Assembly: GCA_035577985.1 (NCBI GenBank)
Contig: DATJZY010000093.1
Location: forward strand, 1 to 64,000
Direction: 5' to 3'
DNA: 64,000 nt
From: Candidatus Eisenbacteria bacterium
GTDB lineage: Bacteria; Desulfobacterota; Binatia; DP-6
The translations under genes and the position numbers were made by a program. Under the pieces are notes generated by a model. That model was not told the DNA's origin. It saw only the letters and a program-made list of their open reading frames with translations, and did no database searches. Position 1 is the first letter of the stretch. The number at the start of each line of letters is the position of its first letter. Below are positions 32,464 to 44,782 of this stretch, one piece after another.

Positions 32464-33747
32464 TCAGAGCCTCGCCAGCACTCTCTTCGCCGCGTCTCCC
32501 AGTAGGGCGACGTGATCCTCGCCGTGGGCGAGCGAGACGAACATCGATTCGAACTGGGAGGGCGGAAGGTAGATTCCCTCCTCGAGCATGCCGCGGAAGT
32601 AGCGCGCGAAGCGCTCGGTGTCGGCAGCCGTGGCCTCGTCGTACCCCGTTACGCGGTCGACCCCGAGGAAAAGCGTCAGCATGGATCCCACCCGGTTGAC
32701 GGTCCCCTTGGTGCGGGTCTCGGCAAGGGCACCCCGCAGCTCCTTCTCCGCGCCCGCCCCGAGCATCTCGAGTCGCTCGTACGCCGAGGGATTCGCCTTC
32801 AGCTCCCGGAGGGCGGCGAGGCCTGCCGCAACGCTCACCGGGTTTCCCGACAGCGTTCCCGCCTGGTAGACCGGGCCCGCCGGTGCAACCATCGACATCA
32901 GGTCACGCCGGCCACCGAACGCAGCGAGTGGCATTCCACCGCCGACGATCTTGCCGAGACACGTGAGGTCCGGCCTGATGCCGTAACGTCCCTGAGCGCC
33001 TGCCCACCCCAGGCGGAAGCCCGTGATCACCTCGTCGAACACGAGAAGGGCGCCCACGCGCTCGGTCTCTTGCCGCAACATCTCGAGGAATCCGGCCTTG
33101 GGGGGAACGACGCCCATGTTCCCCGCGACCGGCTCGACCACCACGGCTGCCAGCTCCGCGGCGTGGCGTTCGATCAGGTCCCGGGTAGTGGCCAGGTCGT
33201 TGTACGGCGCCAGAAGCGTGAGATCAGCGATGGATCCGGGAACGCCGGGGCTGTCCGGGACCCCCAGCGTCAGGGCTCCGGACCCCGCCCGGACGAGCAG
33301 GGCGTCGACGTGCCCATGGTAGCATCCGACGAACTTGAGGATGCGGGAGCGCCCCGTCGCCGCCCGCGCCAGTCGCAGCGCGCTCATGGTGGCTTCGGTG
33401 CCGGAGCTGACGAGACGCACCTGCTCGACCGCCGGCAGTGCCTCGACGAGCAGCTGGGCGAGCTCGACCTCGAGCCGGGTCGGCGCTCCGAAGCTCGTGC
33501 CGCGCGCCGCCTGCTCGGCGATCGCGCGCACGACGGCGGGGTGCGCATGTCCCAGGATCAGCGGTCCCCACGAGCCGAGGAAGTCAACGTAGCGCCGTCC
33601 GTCGGCGTCGAAGACGAATGGGCCCTCGCCGTGCGCGATGAAGGCGGGGTTCCCGCCGACGGCGCGCCACGATCGCACGGGGCTGTTCACGCCGCCCGGA
33701 ATCAGCCGGCATGCCTGTGCGAACAGTCGCTCCGATTCTGCGCCCAC
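32464..33747 (-). CDS. hemL: Glutamate-1-semialdehyde 2,1-aminomutase
   Basis: 427 residues, normal length. It makes 5-aminolevulinate from glutamate 1-semialdehyde for tetrapyrrole synthesis by the C5 route. PLP-binding Lys is in TCLGKIVGGGMPLAAFGGR; substrate and cofactor motifs include GGVNSPVRSWRAVGGNPAFI, LVSSGTEATMSALRLARAAT, CYHGHVDALLVRAGSGALTL and DEVITGFRLGWAGAQ. The GTG at 33747 gives the usual start. It is divergent from dnaA with 117 bp between and probably leads the hemL-atpZIBE transcript. Confidence 0.96.
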   Translation of the reverse strand: MGAESERLFAQACRLIPGGVNSPVRSWRAVGGNPAFIAHGEGPFVFDADGRRYVDFLGSWGPLILGHAHPAVVRAIAEQAARGTSFGAPTRLEVELAQLLVEALPAVEQVRLVSSGTEATMSALRLARAATGRSRILKFVGCYHGHVDALLVRAGSGALTLGVPDSPGVPGSIADLTLLAPYNDLATTRDLIERHAAELAAVVVEPVAGNMGVVPPKAGFLEMLRQETERVGALLVFDEVITGFRLGWAGAQGRYGIRPDLTCLGKIVGGGMPLAAFGGRRDLMSMVAPAGPVYQAGTLSGNPVSVAAGLAALRELKANPSAYERLEMLGAGAEKELRGALAETRTKGTVNRVGSMLTLFLGVDRVTGYDEATAADTERFARYFRGMLEEGIYLPPSQFESMFVSLAHGEDHVALLGDAAKRVLARL

Positions 33748-33864
33748 GGCGATGGCGACCGGCTAACACCGCGTGGCCTGCTGCGCAACGACTTGAACGG
33801 CGAACGCGACTTCGCCTAGAACGGCCCCCCTCCCAGCACGACGAGGGGTGGACGGGACCCTAAC

Positions 33865-35229
33865 GTGACGCAGGCGCATCGCAGCTCGGCGGCGACGAAT
33901 CTCGAGCGCCCTTGGCGAGACGTGCTCGCACGCCTGGTGTCGCACGCAACCGAGCCCGCCGCGCGCGACATCCTGCGACGTCTCCGCCTGCGCGCCGTGA
34001 CGCCGGCGCAGGTCGTCGTCGAAGCGCCGAACCGTCTCGTGCTGTCGTGCGTGAACGACAACTATCTCGGCAAGCTGCAAGATGCCGTCGCCGCCGTCAT
34101 GGGTCCGCGCCAGGTCGTCCTCGACCTCGCTAGCCGCGAGCAGGGCGAGCTCTTTCCCAACCTTCTGCCGCGCAAGCCCGAGCGCAGGCCCGTCGCCATC
34201 GGTACGCCCCTCAACCCGCGCTACACGTTCGGGAGCTTCGTCATCGGCGCGTCGAACCAGTTTGCGCACGCGGCGGCGCGAGCGGTGGCGACACAGCCGG
34301 GCGACCACTACAACCCGCTCTTCATCTACGGCGGTGTTGGTCTCGGAAAAACGCACCTCGTGAACGCCATCGGGCACGCGCTGCTCGATCACGATCCGAC
34401 GCGCAAAATCGCCTATCTTTCGGCGGAATCCTTCATGAACGACCTCATCTCCTCGCTGCGGCGGGACCGGATGGAGGCCTTCAAGAACCGCTTCCGGCAG
34501 GTGGCCGTCCTGATCCTCGACGACGTCCAGCTCCTGGCTGGTCGCGAGCGCACGCAGGAGGAGTTTTTCCACACGTTCAACAGCCTTTACGAACAGCGCC
34601 GGCAGATCGTTCTCACGTCCGACCAGGTGCCCAAGGACATCCCGCATCTGGAAGAGCGCCTGCGCAATCGTTTCGAGTGGGGACTGATCGCCGACATCCA
34701 GGCGCCCGACATCGAGACGCGCGTCGCCATCCTCGAACGCAAGGCGGAGCTGGAATCGATCACGCTCGATCACGAGGTCGCGATCTTCCTCGCCGAGCAC
34801 GTCGCCTCCAACGTCCGCGAGCTCGAAGGTGTGCTCACCCGTCTGGGCGCGCACGCTTCGCTCAGCGGCGGGCCGATCACGATCGACTACGCCCGCGACC
34901 TTCTGCGGACGACCGTCCGGTCGCTGCGGCCAGCCGTCACGGTCGACGCCATCATCGACGCCGTCTGTGCCCAGTTCTCACTGCGCTCCACGGACCTGCG
35001 CTCTCGCCGGCGGAGCAAACACGTCGCACAGCCGCGCCAGATCGCCATGTATCTCTGCCGTCGTCTCCTCGGCGCCTCGTTGCCCCGCATCGGACAGCTC
35101 TTCGGGCGCGACCACTCGACCGTCCTCCATGCCGTCGCGACGACGACGCGCCGTCTGAAAGAAGACGTTGCGCTCCAGACCATCGTCACCGCCCTCGAGC
35201 ACGACCTCCGCGACGAGACCAACACCTGA
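33865..35229 (+). CDS. dnaA: Chromosomal replication initiator DnaA
   Basis: 454 residues. Domain I (about 1-80) is diverged; the linker is short. Domain III carries Walker A in FIYGGVGLGKTHLVNAIGHA, Walker B in VAVLILDDVQLLAGRERTQE and sensor motifs to about residue 345 (LEERLRNRFEWGL). Domain IV ends in the DnaA-box-binding signature GRDHSTVLHAVATT. It binds TTATCCACA boxes and opens oriC. The GTG at 33865 lies in a short promoter region shared with hemL. Confidence 0.97.
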   Translation: MTQAHRSSAATNLERPWRDVLARLVSHATEPAARDILRRLRLRAVTPAQVVVEAPNRLVLSCVNDNYLGKLQDAVAAVMGPRQVVLDLASREQGELFPNLLPRKPERRPVAIGTPLNPRYTFGSFVIGASNQFAHAAARAVATQPGDHYNPLFIYGGVGLGKTHLVNAIGHALLDHDPTRKIAYLSAESFMNDLISSLRRDRMEAFKNRFRQVAVLILDDVQLLAGRERTQEEFFHTFNSLYEQRRQIVLTSDQVPKDIPHLEERLRNRFEWGLIADIQAPDIETRVAILERKAELESITLDHEVAIFLAEHVASNVRELEGVLTRLGAHASLSGGPITIDYARDLLRTTVRSLRPAVTVDAIIDAVCAQFSLRSTDLRSRRRSKHVAQPRQIAMYLCRRLLGASLPRIGQLFGRDHSTVLHAVATTTRRLKEDVALQTIVTALEHDLRDETNT

Positions 35230-35411
35230 AAAAGGGCGTGGACGGGCGTGGACAACCCGCCTGCGATCCACTAGGTGTGATCGCAGGAATAGCGGCGTTT
35301 TCCACGGCGTCCACACCCCTTACGACGGTGACGGTTTTCTCTCTGAAGGATCTACGGAACACCTACAGCGTATGCGGATAACTGGTAGATGTCGGCGCGG
35401 CGAGGTGGTGT
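35230..35411. other. dnaA-dnaN intergenic region, candidate origin element
   Basis: A 182-bp gap with several weak DnaA-box-like sequences (CGTGGACAA, TTTTCCACG, CGTCCACAC, TGCGGATAA) and a perfect 9-bp inverted repeat CCTGCGATC/GATCGCAGG at 35260-35287. In many bacteria oriC lies next to dnaA, so this gap is a candidate. None of the boxes is perfect, so the case is weaker than for the boxes at 23158 and 23352. It must also hold the dnaN promoter. Confidence 0.4.
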
Positions 35412-36524
35412 ATGGAGTTCAGCGTCAAGCGTGAAGATCTGCTCCACGGCTTGTACTTGGTACAGGGCGTGGTCGAGCGGCGAACACCACAGCCCATACT
35501 GGCCCACGTCCTGATCGAGCCGGACGAAGACGGCATCGCGCTCGCGGCGACCGACATGGAGGTGGGTCTGCGGTGTAGGATTCCCGCCAAGGTGAAGAAG
35601 GGTGGGCCAGTCACCGCGAATGCACGCAAGCTCTACGAGATCGTCCGTGAGGTGACGGCCGAGGAGGTCACCCTGAAGGCCAATACGGCCGGTTGGGTCG
35701 ACCTCGTCGCGGGGCGCTCGAAGTTCAAGGTCGTGAGCCTCGAGCCGAAGGAATTCCCCGTGATCCCGGTCGGCCCCGGGGCGACCGCCGGGACGGCGAT
35801 CAAGATCGCGGCAGGGACCCTGCGGGAGATGATCGACAAGACCCTGTTTGCGGTGTCGACCGACGAGACCCGGTTCAATCTCTCGGGGGTGTACCTGGAG
35901 AGCTCGGACGGCGGCATCCGGATGGTGGCGACCGACGGCCACCGCCTGGCGATGATCGAACGGACGCTGAAGGCGCCGAAGCTGGCCCGCGGCGTGATCA
36001 TGCCACGCAAGGGCCTGGTCGAGGTCCGCAAGCTGATCGAGCAGCAGGAAGAGGTCGAGCTGGCCTTGGTGGTGGCTGACAAGGACGTGCGGGTCCAGGC
36101 CCCCAACGTGTCGTTCTTCATGCGGCTCGTGGAGGGAGAGTTTCCGGACTACAAGCAGGTCGTTCCGGGAAGCACGCGGTCCAAGGTTCGGATGAACCGC
36201 GAGGACTTCCTTGGGGCTCTGAGGCGGATCGCCCTGTTGGCGAGCGAGCGCTCACACGGGGTGAAGCTCGGCCTCGACAAGGGCACATTGGAGGTCGCTG
36301 CGAGCAACCCCGATCAGGGGGAGGCGAGCGAGGACATCGAGGTCTCGTACGCCGGCGAGCCGATGACGATCGGATTCAATGCGCGCTACTTGCTCGACGT
36401 CCTGGGTGTTCACGCCGCCGGCGACGTCGTCGAGATGGGCCTCACCGACGAGGTCGGCCCCGGGGTCATCCACGGGTCGCAGGACCCAACTTTCACGTAC
36501 GTGCTCATGCCGATGCGGCTCTGA
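35412..36524 (+). CDS. dnaN: DNA polymerase III beta subunit (sliding clamp)
   Basis: 370 residues, the expected three-domain clamp. The start MEFSVKREDLLHGLYLVQGV follows a GGCGAGGTGG sequence. Domain landmarks are RTPQPILAHVLIEPDEDGIA, DETRFNLSGVYLES, ATDGHRLAMIERTL, VEGEFPDYKQVVP and the C-terminal SQDPTFTYVLMPMRL, the consensus clamp end that lines the hydrophobic partner pocket. It tethers the polymerase to DNA. Confidence 0.97.
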   Translation: MEFSVKREDLLHGLYLVQGVVERRTPQPILAHVLIEPDEDGIALAATDMEVGLRCRIPAKVKKGGPVTANARKLYEIVREVTAEEVTLKANTAGWVDLVAGRSKFKVVSLEPKEFPVIPVGPGATAGTAIKIAAGTLREMIDKTLFAVSTDETRFNLSGVYLESSDGGIRMVATDGHRLAMIERTLKAPKLARGVIMPRKGLVEVRKLIEQQEEVELALVVADKDVRVQAPNVSFFMRLVEGEFPDYKQVVPGSTRSKVRMNREDFLGALRRIALLASERSHGVKLGLDKGTLEVAASNPDQGEASEDIEVSYAGEPMTIGFNARYLLDVLGVHAAGDVVEMGLTDEVGPGVIHGSQDPTFTYVLMPMRL

Positions 36525-36574
36525 GGCTCGTTCCAAGGGCCCGGCGAAAAGTAGCACCATCCATCCCCCAACGG

Positions 36575-39036
<2,462 letters not shown>

Positions 39037-39038
39037 GC

Positions 39039-41528
39039 ATGGAGCAGGATCCCCGCCGCCTCCCCGTCAACATCGAGGACCAGATGCGCGAGTCCTACAT
39101 GGACTACGCGATGTCGGTCATCATCGGTCGCGCCCTGCCGGACGCGCGCGACGGCTTGAAGCCGGTTCACCATCGGATCCTCTACGCGATGTTCAACGAG
39201 GGGCTCCTCCACAACCGGCGCTACTCGAAGTGCGCGGGCGTCGTGGGCGAGGTGCTGAAGCGCTACCACCCGCACGGCGACTCGGCGGTGTACGACGCCC
39301 TGGTTCGCCTCGCGCAGGACTGGAACGTGCGCTACCCGCTGGTCGACGGCCAGGGGAACTTCGGATCGATCGACGGTGACCCGCCGGCCGCCTATCGTTA
39401 CACGGAATGCCGGCTGACGGCGCTGGCCGAGGAGCTCCTCGCCGACATCGACAAGGAGACCGTCGACTTCGCGCCGAACTTCGACGACTCGACGACCGAG
39501 CCGACCGTCCTGCCAACGAAGGTGCCGAACCTTCTCGTGAACGGCGCCGCCGGCATCGCCGTCGGCATGGCGACGAACATCCCGCCGCACAATCTGCGCG
39601 AGGTGTGCGATGCGCTGATCGCGCTCATCGAGACGCCCGAGCTCACCGTCGAGGAGCTCATGCGCTACATCCCCGGCCCGGACTTCCCGACCGCCGGGTT
39701 CATCTGCGGGCAGGGTCCGATCCGGGAGGCGTACACCGAGGGCCGCGGCATCCTCACCATGCGGGCGCGGGCGACGATCGAGACCGACGACAAGAGCGGC
39801 AAGTCGTCCATCATTGTCCACGAGATCCCGTACCAGGTGAACAAGGCTCGGCTCATCGAGCGCATCGCCGAGCTCGTGAACGAGCGCCGGCTCGACGGCA
39901 TCGCCGACCTGCGCGACGAGTCCGATCGCGAGGGCATGCGGATCGTCATCGACCTCAAGCGCGACGCGGTCGCCGACGTGCTGCTGAACCAGCTCTACAA
40001 GCACACGCCGCTGCAGGAGTCGTTCGGCATCAACATGCTCGCGATCGTCGACGGGCGGCCGCAGCTCCTGTCGCTGAAGGACGCGCTCCAGGTCTTCCTG
40101 AAGCACCGGCGCGAGGTCGTCGTCCGCCGGACGACGTACGATCTTCGCAAGGCCGAGGAGCGCCTGCACGTGCTGGCGGGCCTCAAGATCGCAGTCGAGA
40201 ACCTCGATCGCGCCATCGCCATCGTTCGCGGTGCCGCCGACCCGGCGACGGCGCGCGAGGGCCTCATGGCGGCCCTCGGCCTCTCACAGATCCAGGCCCA
40301 AGCGGTCCTCGACATGCGCCTGCAGCGCCTCACTGGCCTCGAGCGCGAGAAGATCATCGAGGAGTACCAGGAGACCGAGCGGCTGATTGCGCGCTACCGC
40401 CAGATTCTCGCGGACGAGCGGGAAGTCTTGAAAATCATCGCCGCCGAGCTCGCGGACATCAAGACGAAGTACGGCGATCCGCGCCGCACGCAGATCATCG
40501 ACGAGGCCGCCGAGCTCTCGGCCGAGGATCTGATCGTCGAAGAGGACATGGTCGTCACGATCTCCCACGAGGGATACGTGAAGCGGAATCCCGTCGGCCT
40601 CTACCGCGCGCAGCGCCGCGGCGGTCGTGGGAAGATCGGCGCGACCACGCGGGACGAGGACTTCGTCGAGCATCTCTTCGTCGCCTCGACGCACTCCTAC
40701 TTGCTCTTCTTCACAACCACCGGGAAGGTCTACTGGCTGAAGGTGCACGAGATCCCGCAGGCGGGCCGTGCCGCGCGCGGCCGCGCTGTGACGAACCTCC
40801 TGCAGCTGAAGGCCGAGGAGAAGCTCTCCGCGTTCCTCCCGGTACGGGAGTTCAAGGAGGACTGCTACCTCGTCTTCGCGACCCGGCGGGGCCTCGTCAA
40901 GAAAACCGACCTCATGCAGTACTCGTCACCACGACCGAGCGGCCTGATCGCAATCGCCCTCGAGGAGGGTGACGAGGTCGTCGGCGTCCGGCTGACCGAC
41001 GGGCGCAGCGAGGTGATCCTCTCGACCGCCGAGGGCCAGGCAATCCGCTTCGAGGAGGCCGAGGTCCGGCCGATGGGTCGCTCGACGTACGGCGTGCGCG
41101 GCATGACCCTGGACGAGGGCGATCAGGTCGTCTCGATCGATCTCGTGGAGACCGGCGCGTCGCTCCTGGCCGTCGCCGAGAAGGGCTACGGCAAGCGGAC
41201 CGAGATGGACGAGTACCGTCGTACCCACCGTGGCGGCAAGGGCATCATCACCATGAAGACGACCGACAAGACCGGCCGGGTCGTCGGCGTTCGCATGGTC
41301 ACCGACGACGACCAGATCATGCTGGTGTCGAGCGGCGGCAAGGTGGTGCGCCTGCGCGTCAACGAGATCCGGGTGATCGGCCGCAACACGCAGGGCGTTC
41401 GACTCATCGACCTCGAGGAGGGCGAGCGCGTCGCCGCCGTCGCGCGCCTGGCCGAGCGCGAGGACGAGCCCGACAACGGCGAGGCCCCAGCGGCGGAGCC
41501 AGCGGCCGACGACTCCACCGAGTCGTAG
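39039..41528 (+). CDS. gyrA: DNA gyrase subunit A
   Basis: 829 residues. The winged-helix breakage domain carries the quinolone region [19 protein letters not shown] with the usual Ser and the active-site Tyr in [17 protein letters not shown]. Coiled-coil tower about 350-500. The C-terminal pinwheel has the GyrA box [10 protein letters not shown] needed for DNA wrapping and identifies gyrase rather than topoisomerase IV, followed by six beta blades and an acidic tail. It is cotranscribed with gyrB. Confidence 0.98.
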   Translation: MEQDPRRLPVNIEDQMRESYMDYAMSVIIGRALPDARDGLKPVHHRILYAMFNEGLLHNRRYSKCAGVVGEVLKRYHPHGDSAVYDALVRLAQDWNVRYPLVDGQGNFGSIDGDPPAAYRYTECRLTALAEELLADIDKETVDFAPNFDDSTTEPTVLPTKVPNLLVNGAAGIAVGMATNIPPHNLREVCDALIALIETPELTVEELMRYIPGPDFPTAGFICGQGPIREAYTEGRGILTMRARATIETDDKSGKSSIIVHEIPYQVNKARLIERIAELVNERRLDGIADLRDESDREGMRIVIDLKRDAVADVLLNQLYKHTPLQESFGINMLAIVDGRPQLLSLKDALQVFLKHRREVVVRRTTYDLRKAEERLHVLAGLKIAVENLDRAIAIVRGAADPATAREGLMAALGLSQIQAQAVLDMRLQRLTGLEREKIIEEYQETERLIARYRQILADEREVLKIIAAELADIKTKYGDPRRTQIIDEAAELSAEDLIVEEDMVVTISHEGYVKRNPVGLYRAQRRGGRGKIGATTRDEDFVEHLFVASTHSYLLFFTTTGKVYWLKVHEIPQAGRAARGRAVTNLLQLKAEEKLSAFLPVREFKEDCYLVFATRRGLVKKTDLMQYSSPRPSGLIAIALEEGDEVVGVRLTDGRSEVILSTAEGQAIRFEEAEVRPMGRSTYGVRGMTLDEGDQVVSIDLVETGASLLAVAEKGYGKRTEMDEYRRTHRGGKGIITMKTTDKTGRVVGVRMVTDDDQIMLVSSGGKVVRLRVNEIRVIGRNTQGVRLIDLEEGERVAAVARLAEREDEPDNGEAPAAEPAADDSTES

Positions 41529-41530
41529 AC

Positions 41531-41544
41531 GTTCGACGTCGAAC
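41531..41544. terminator. Palindrome after gyrA (possible terminator)
   Basis: A perfect 14-bp palindrome GTTCGACGTCGAAC three bases after the gyrA stop, without a following T-run. The sequence after atpC (53460-53479) is built from the same GTTCGAC/CGAAC arms. Termination activity is uncertain. Confidence 0.3.
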
Positions 41545-41669
41545 CGGTCGTCGAACCCCGTGTAGTCCGGCGTAGGTTCCGTACGAAAACCATCGGACCA
41601 CCGCCGCTTACATTGACTTTTCAGGGAGGCCGTGGTTTGCGTTCCGGTTGCGCCGGAGCGCGCTGAGCG

Positions 41670-41828
41670 ATGAAGAGAACCTATCAGCCGAGCAATCGGC
41701 GACGAAAGCGGACGCACGGATTTCGTGCCCGGATGGCGACCCCCGGGGGACGAAACGTGCTGAAGCGGCGGCGGGCGAAGGGGCGGAAGCGCCTTTCCGT
41801 GTCGGTCCCGCCGAAGCAGCCAGGGTGA
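41670..41828 (+). CDS. rpmH: Ribosomal protein L34
   Basis: 52 residues, too short for most ORF calls, found by its signature: [40 protein letters not shown] and a basic end RLSV. L34 sits at the bottom of the 50S subunit. The stop overlaps the rnpA start (GTGA). A TTGACT lies about 55 bp upstream without a clear -10. The last eight residues (SVPPKQPG) extend the usual 44-residue form. Confidence 0.95.
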   Translation: MKRTYQPSNRRRKRTHGFRARMATPGGRNVLKRRRAKGRKRLSVSVPPKQPG

Positions 41829-42178
41829 CCACGCAGCCGTCGGGTTCGTTCCCGAAGCGTGCTCGGCTCCGCCGGCGTAACGAATTTCTCCGGGTGCAGG
41901 CCGAGGGACGACGGCAGCACACCGAGCATTTCGTCGTCCTCACGGCTCCGCCCGCGTCGTGTTCGACCCGTGTCGGCATCACGGTCAGCACCCGGGTGGG
42001 GAATGCGGTCGCCAGAAATCGCGTCAAACGCCTGGTTCGCGAGGTCGTTCGGCAGGCAGGGAGCGTGGCCGAGCCCCCGCGCGACATCGTGGTCATCGCC
42101 AAGCCCGGGGCCGCTCACGCCACATATGCAGACGCCGCCGCACAACTCTCACGAGCCCTCGGCTTCGGCGAACGCTGA
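41825..42178 (+). CDS. rnpA: Ribonuclease P protein component
   Basis: 117 residues from GTG 41825, which overlaps rpmH as is common. Core landmarks: [40 protein letters not shown] and [10 protein letters not shown] (the RNR motif that contacts the RNA), then [20 protein letters not shown]. It forms the holoenzyme with the catalytic RNA that matures tRNA 5' ends. The RNA gene is not in the window. The frame is open far upstream, overlapping rpmH, but that part is a shadow. Confidence 0.95.
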   Translation: MTTQPSGSFPKRARLRRRNEFLRVQAEGRRQHTEHFVVLTAPPASCSTRVGITVSTRVGNAVARNRVKRLVREVVRQAGSVAEPPRDIVVIAKPGAAHATYADAAAQLSRALGFGER

Positions 42179-42419
42179 CGAGCCCCGGCCGGGATCGGTC
42201 GCGACGGCCGTGCTGGCCGCGATCCGGGGCTATCAGCTCCTCGTTCGTCCGGCGTTGCTACCGTCCTGTCGGTTCGCGCCCAGCTGCTCGGTCTATGCCT
42301 CGGACGCCGTGCGCACCCACGGCGCCGCTCGGGGCGCCGTGCTCGCCGCGCGCCGGATCGCACGCTGCCACCCCTGGCATCCCGGAGGGTACGACCCCGT
42401 ACCCGCCCGCAAAGGCTGA
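42126..42419 (+). CDS. yidD: Membrane protein insertion efficiency factor YidD
   Basis: 97 residues from ATG 42126, overlapping the 3' end of rnpA by 53 bp. The YidD core is complete: IRGYQLLVRPALLPSCRFAP, SCSVYASDAVRTHGAARGAV, RIARCHPWHPGGYDPVP, with three conserved Cys. The first 25 residues are hydrophilic and not part of the family, so a downstream GTG near 42209 could be the real start. YidD helps YidC insert inner-membrane proteins. Confidence 0.93.
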   Translation: MQTPPHNSHEPSASANADEPRPGSVATAVLAAIRGYQLLVRPALLPSCRFAPSCSVYASDAVRTHGAARGAVLAARRIARCHPWHPGGYDPVPARKG

Positions 42420-42421
42420 CG

Positions 42422-44038
42422 ATGGACCAGCGCCGCGTGATGCTCGCCGTGGCCCTCTCGCTGGCCGTCGTGCTGCTCTACAACGAGTTCGTCGTCCGGC
42501 CGCGGCAACACCGGGGCGAGGAAGCGACTCCGCCCGCCCCGACCCAGGAGGCCCAGGGCACGCCGACCCCGACGCCCGAGGCGGCCGCACCGGCCCCGCC
42601 GCCGAAATCCGGAGGATATCTTTCTTTCGATCCTGGCCAGGAATCGCCGATCGTCGTCGAAAACGACGTGTTCCGCGCGACCGTCACGCCGGTCGGCGGA
42701 CGTCTGACGAGCTTCGACCTGAAGGGCTTTCGGCGCGGGGTCGCGGCCGACAGCCCACCGCTCGATCTCGTCGAGCCCGGGTCGTTGCTCCCGTTGACCG
42801 TCCAGCTCGGCGACGGCTCGAGCGACGCCGGGGTCACCTACGCGCCGAGCACCCGCGCGCTGGCGTTGTCGGCGGACGCGCAAGGCGAGGTCGTTCTCAA
42901 GGGAAAGACCGCATCGGGGACGGAGGTCGAGAAGCGCCTCCGCTTCAGCGGCAACTCCTACGTGTTCGACGTCGGCGTGCGTGTGGCAGGCGCCGACCCT
43001 CCGACGTCGGCCGGTCTGGTGATGCCGCGCCTCGCGCGCGACGGAACGCACGGCAGTGGAAGCTCGGCGCGAGAGCTGGGCGTGATCTTCTCGGAGGGGA
43101 AGCTCAGCGAGAAGGATTTCACCGGGATCGACACGAAGAGCAGCTCCGAGCCGCCCAAACCCGAGTCCAAAGCGGGCGCGCAGTGGGTCGGATTCAGCTT
43201 GCCGTACTTCCTGAGCGCCGTAGTGGCGCCCGAGACCGGCGGCGGGACGGCCGTCGTCGAACTCGCTGGTTCGACGCCGATCGTCATGATGGACGAGAAG
43301 CTCGTCGACGGGGCTGCGACGTTCAAGCTCTTCGTCGGTCCGAAGACACGCGAGCTGCTGGCCGCGGCGGGCTACGACCTCGGTCGCACGCTCGACTTCG
43401 GCTGGTTCTGGTTCATCGCCGTTCCGATGCTGCACGCGCTTCGGCTGCTGCATCGTGTGAGCGGAAACTACGGCGTCGACATCATACTCCTCACGATTCT
43501 CGTCCGGGCGGCGACGATCCCGCTCACCCAGAAGTCGTTCCGCAGCATGAAGGAGATGCAGAAGCTGCAGCCCCAGCTGAAGCGGCTCCAGGAGCAATAC
43601 AAGGACGATCAGTCCCGGCTGCAGAAGGAGATGATGGAGCTGTACAAGCGCCACAACGTGAACCCGTTTTCCGGTTGTGCGCCGATGGTGCTGCAGATCC
43701 CGATCTTCGTCGGCCTCTACAATGCGCTGCTGCACGCGATCGAGCTGCGCCATGCGCCATTCGCGCTCTGGATCACAGATTTGTCGGCGCCCGAGCGGCT
43801 CATGATCGGAGGCATCGGAATTCCCGTCCTGACGATCCTCATGGGCGGAACGATGATCCTGCAGCAGTGGCTCACGCCGCAGCAGGGCGACCCGACACAG
43901 CGTCAGATGATGATGATCATGCCCCTCGTGTTCACGTTCATGTTCATCAACTTTCCGGCGGGGCTTGTTCTCTATTGGCTGGTCAGCAACATTCTCGGTA
44001 TCGCGCAGCAGTATGTGATGCTCAAGTCACCGACCTAG
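42422..44038 (+). CDS. yidC: Membrane protein insertase YidC
   Basis: 538 residues, Gram-negative type: an N-terminal anchor (VMLAVALSLAVVLLYNEFVV), a large periplasmic beta domain (about 60-330) and the conserved insertase core of five helices beginning FGWFWFIAVPMLHALRLLHR, with the cytoplasmic hairpin LTQKSFRSMKEMQKLQPQLK and the hydrophilic groove Arg in ILVRAATIPLTQK. It ends NFPAGLVLYWLVSNILGIAQ. It starts 3 bp after yidD. Confidence 0.96.
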   Translation: MDQRRVMLAVALSLAVVLLYNEFVVRPRQHRGEEATPPAPTQEAQGTPTPTPEAAAPAPPPKSGGYLSFDPGQESPIVVENDVFRATVTPVGGRLTSFDLKGFRRGVAADSPPLDLVEPGSLLPLTVQLGDGSSDAGVTYAPSTRALALSADAQGEVVLKGKTASGTEVEKRLRFSGNSYVFDVGVRVAGADPPTSAGLVMPRLARDGTHGSGSSARELGVIFSEGKLSEKDFTGIDTKSSSEPPKPESKAGAQWVGFSLPYFLSAVVAPETGGGTAVVELAGSTPIVMMDEKLVDGAATFKLFVGPKTRELLAAAGYDLGRTLDFGWFWFIAVPMLHALRLLHRVSGNYGVDIILLTILVRAATIPLTQKSFRSMKEMQKLQPQLKRLQEQYKDDQSRLQKEMMELYKRHNVNPFSGCAPMVLQIPIFVGLYNALLHAIELRHAPFALWITDLSAPERLMIGGIGIPVLTILMGGTMILQQWLTPQQGDPTQRQMMMIMPLVFTFMFINFPAGLVLYWLVSNILGIAQQYVMLKSPT

Positions 44039-44053
44039 CGGGAGAATGTACGA

Positions 44054-44782
44054 ATGCGATCGATCGAGACGGAGGCCGGAACGATCGATGAGGCAATCGA
44101 GCGGGCCCTGGAAGCCCTCCAGGTGACGCGCGACAAAGTCGAGCTCGAGATCCTCGAGTACACGACGCGAGGTTTGCTGGGCCTGGGCGGAAAACGCGCT
44201 CGTGTCCGAGCGACCATCCGCGTGCCGCGAGCGATGGGCGAGGCCGTCGGGGCCGAGGATCTGGTTTCCCGGGGAACCCCGGGAGAGCTGAACGGTGCGC
44301 CTGCGGACGTCGTCGACCCGGTGCGGGCCGTGCTCGAAAGGATCCTGAGTGCGCTGGGCGTCGACGTCCCCGTCGAGGTGCGGGGTCCGACCGAGGACGG
44401 CCTCACGCTCGAGCTCATCGGCCAGGACACCGGCATCGTCATCGGCCGTCACGGCCAGACCCTCGACGCGATCGAGTACCTCCTGAACCGTATCGTCGCG
44501 CAACGCGGACGAACATCGATCCGCATCTCGGTCGACGTCGAAGGCTATCGCGAGCGACGACGTGAGTCGCTCGAGCTGACGGCTCGGCGGCTCGCGGCCC
44601 AGGCGAAGAAGACGGGGCGACCCGAGAGCTTGAGCCCGATGAGCCCCAGGGACCGCCGCATAGTCCATCTGGCCCTCAGCGAGGACGAAGGAGTGACGAC
44701 GCGCAGCGAGGGCGAGGGCTCGTACCGCCGTGTCGTGATCATCCCGTCCCGGTCGGCAGGTCGAGCGCGATCTGGTGCCTAG
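44054..44782 (+). CDS. jag: RNA-binding protein Jag/KhpB (KH and R3H domains)
   Basis: 242 residues. Jag_N domain (about 1-50, RSIETEAGTIDEAIERALEA, GLLGLGGKRARVRATI), a KH domain (DTGIVIGRHGQTLDAIEYLL with the GxxG loop) and a C-terminal R3H domain (MSPRDRRIVHLALSEDEGVT, TRSEGEGSYRRVVI). It binds small RNAs and mRNAs in Gram-positives, where it partners KhpA. It follows yidC by 15 bp. The usual next genes mnmE and mnmG are absent here. Confidence 0.95.
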   Translation: MRSIETEAGTIDEAIERALEALQVTRDKVELEILEYTTRGLLGLGGKRARVRATIRVPRAMGEAVGAEDLVSRGTPGELNGAPADVVDPVRAVLERILSALGVDVPVEVRGPTEDGLTLELIGQDTGIVIGRHGQTLDAIEYLLNRIVAQRGRTSIRISVDVEGYRERRRESLELTARRLAAQAKKTGRPESLSPMSPRDRRIVHLALSEDEGVTTRSEGEGSYRRVVIIPSRSAGRARSGA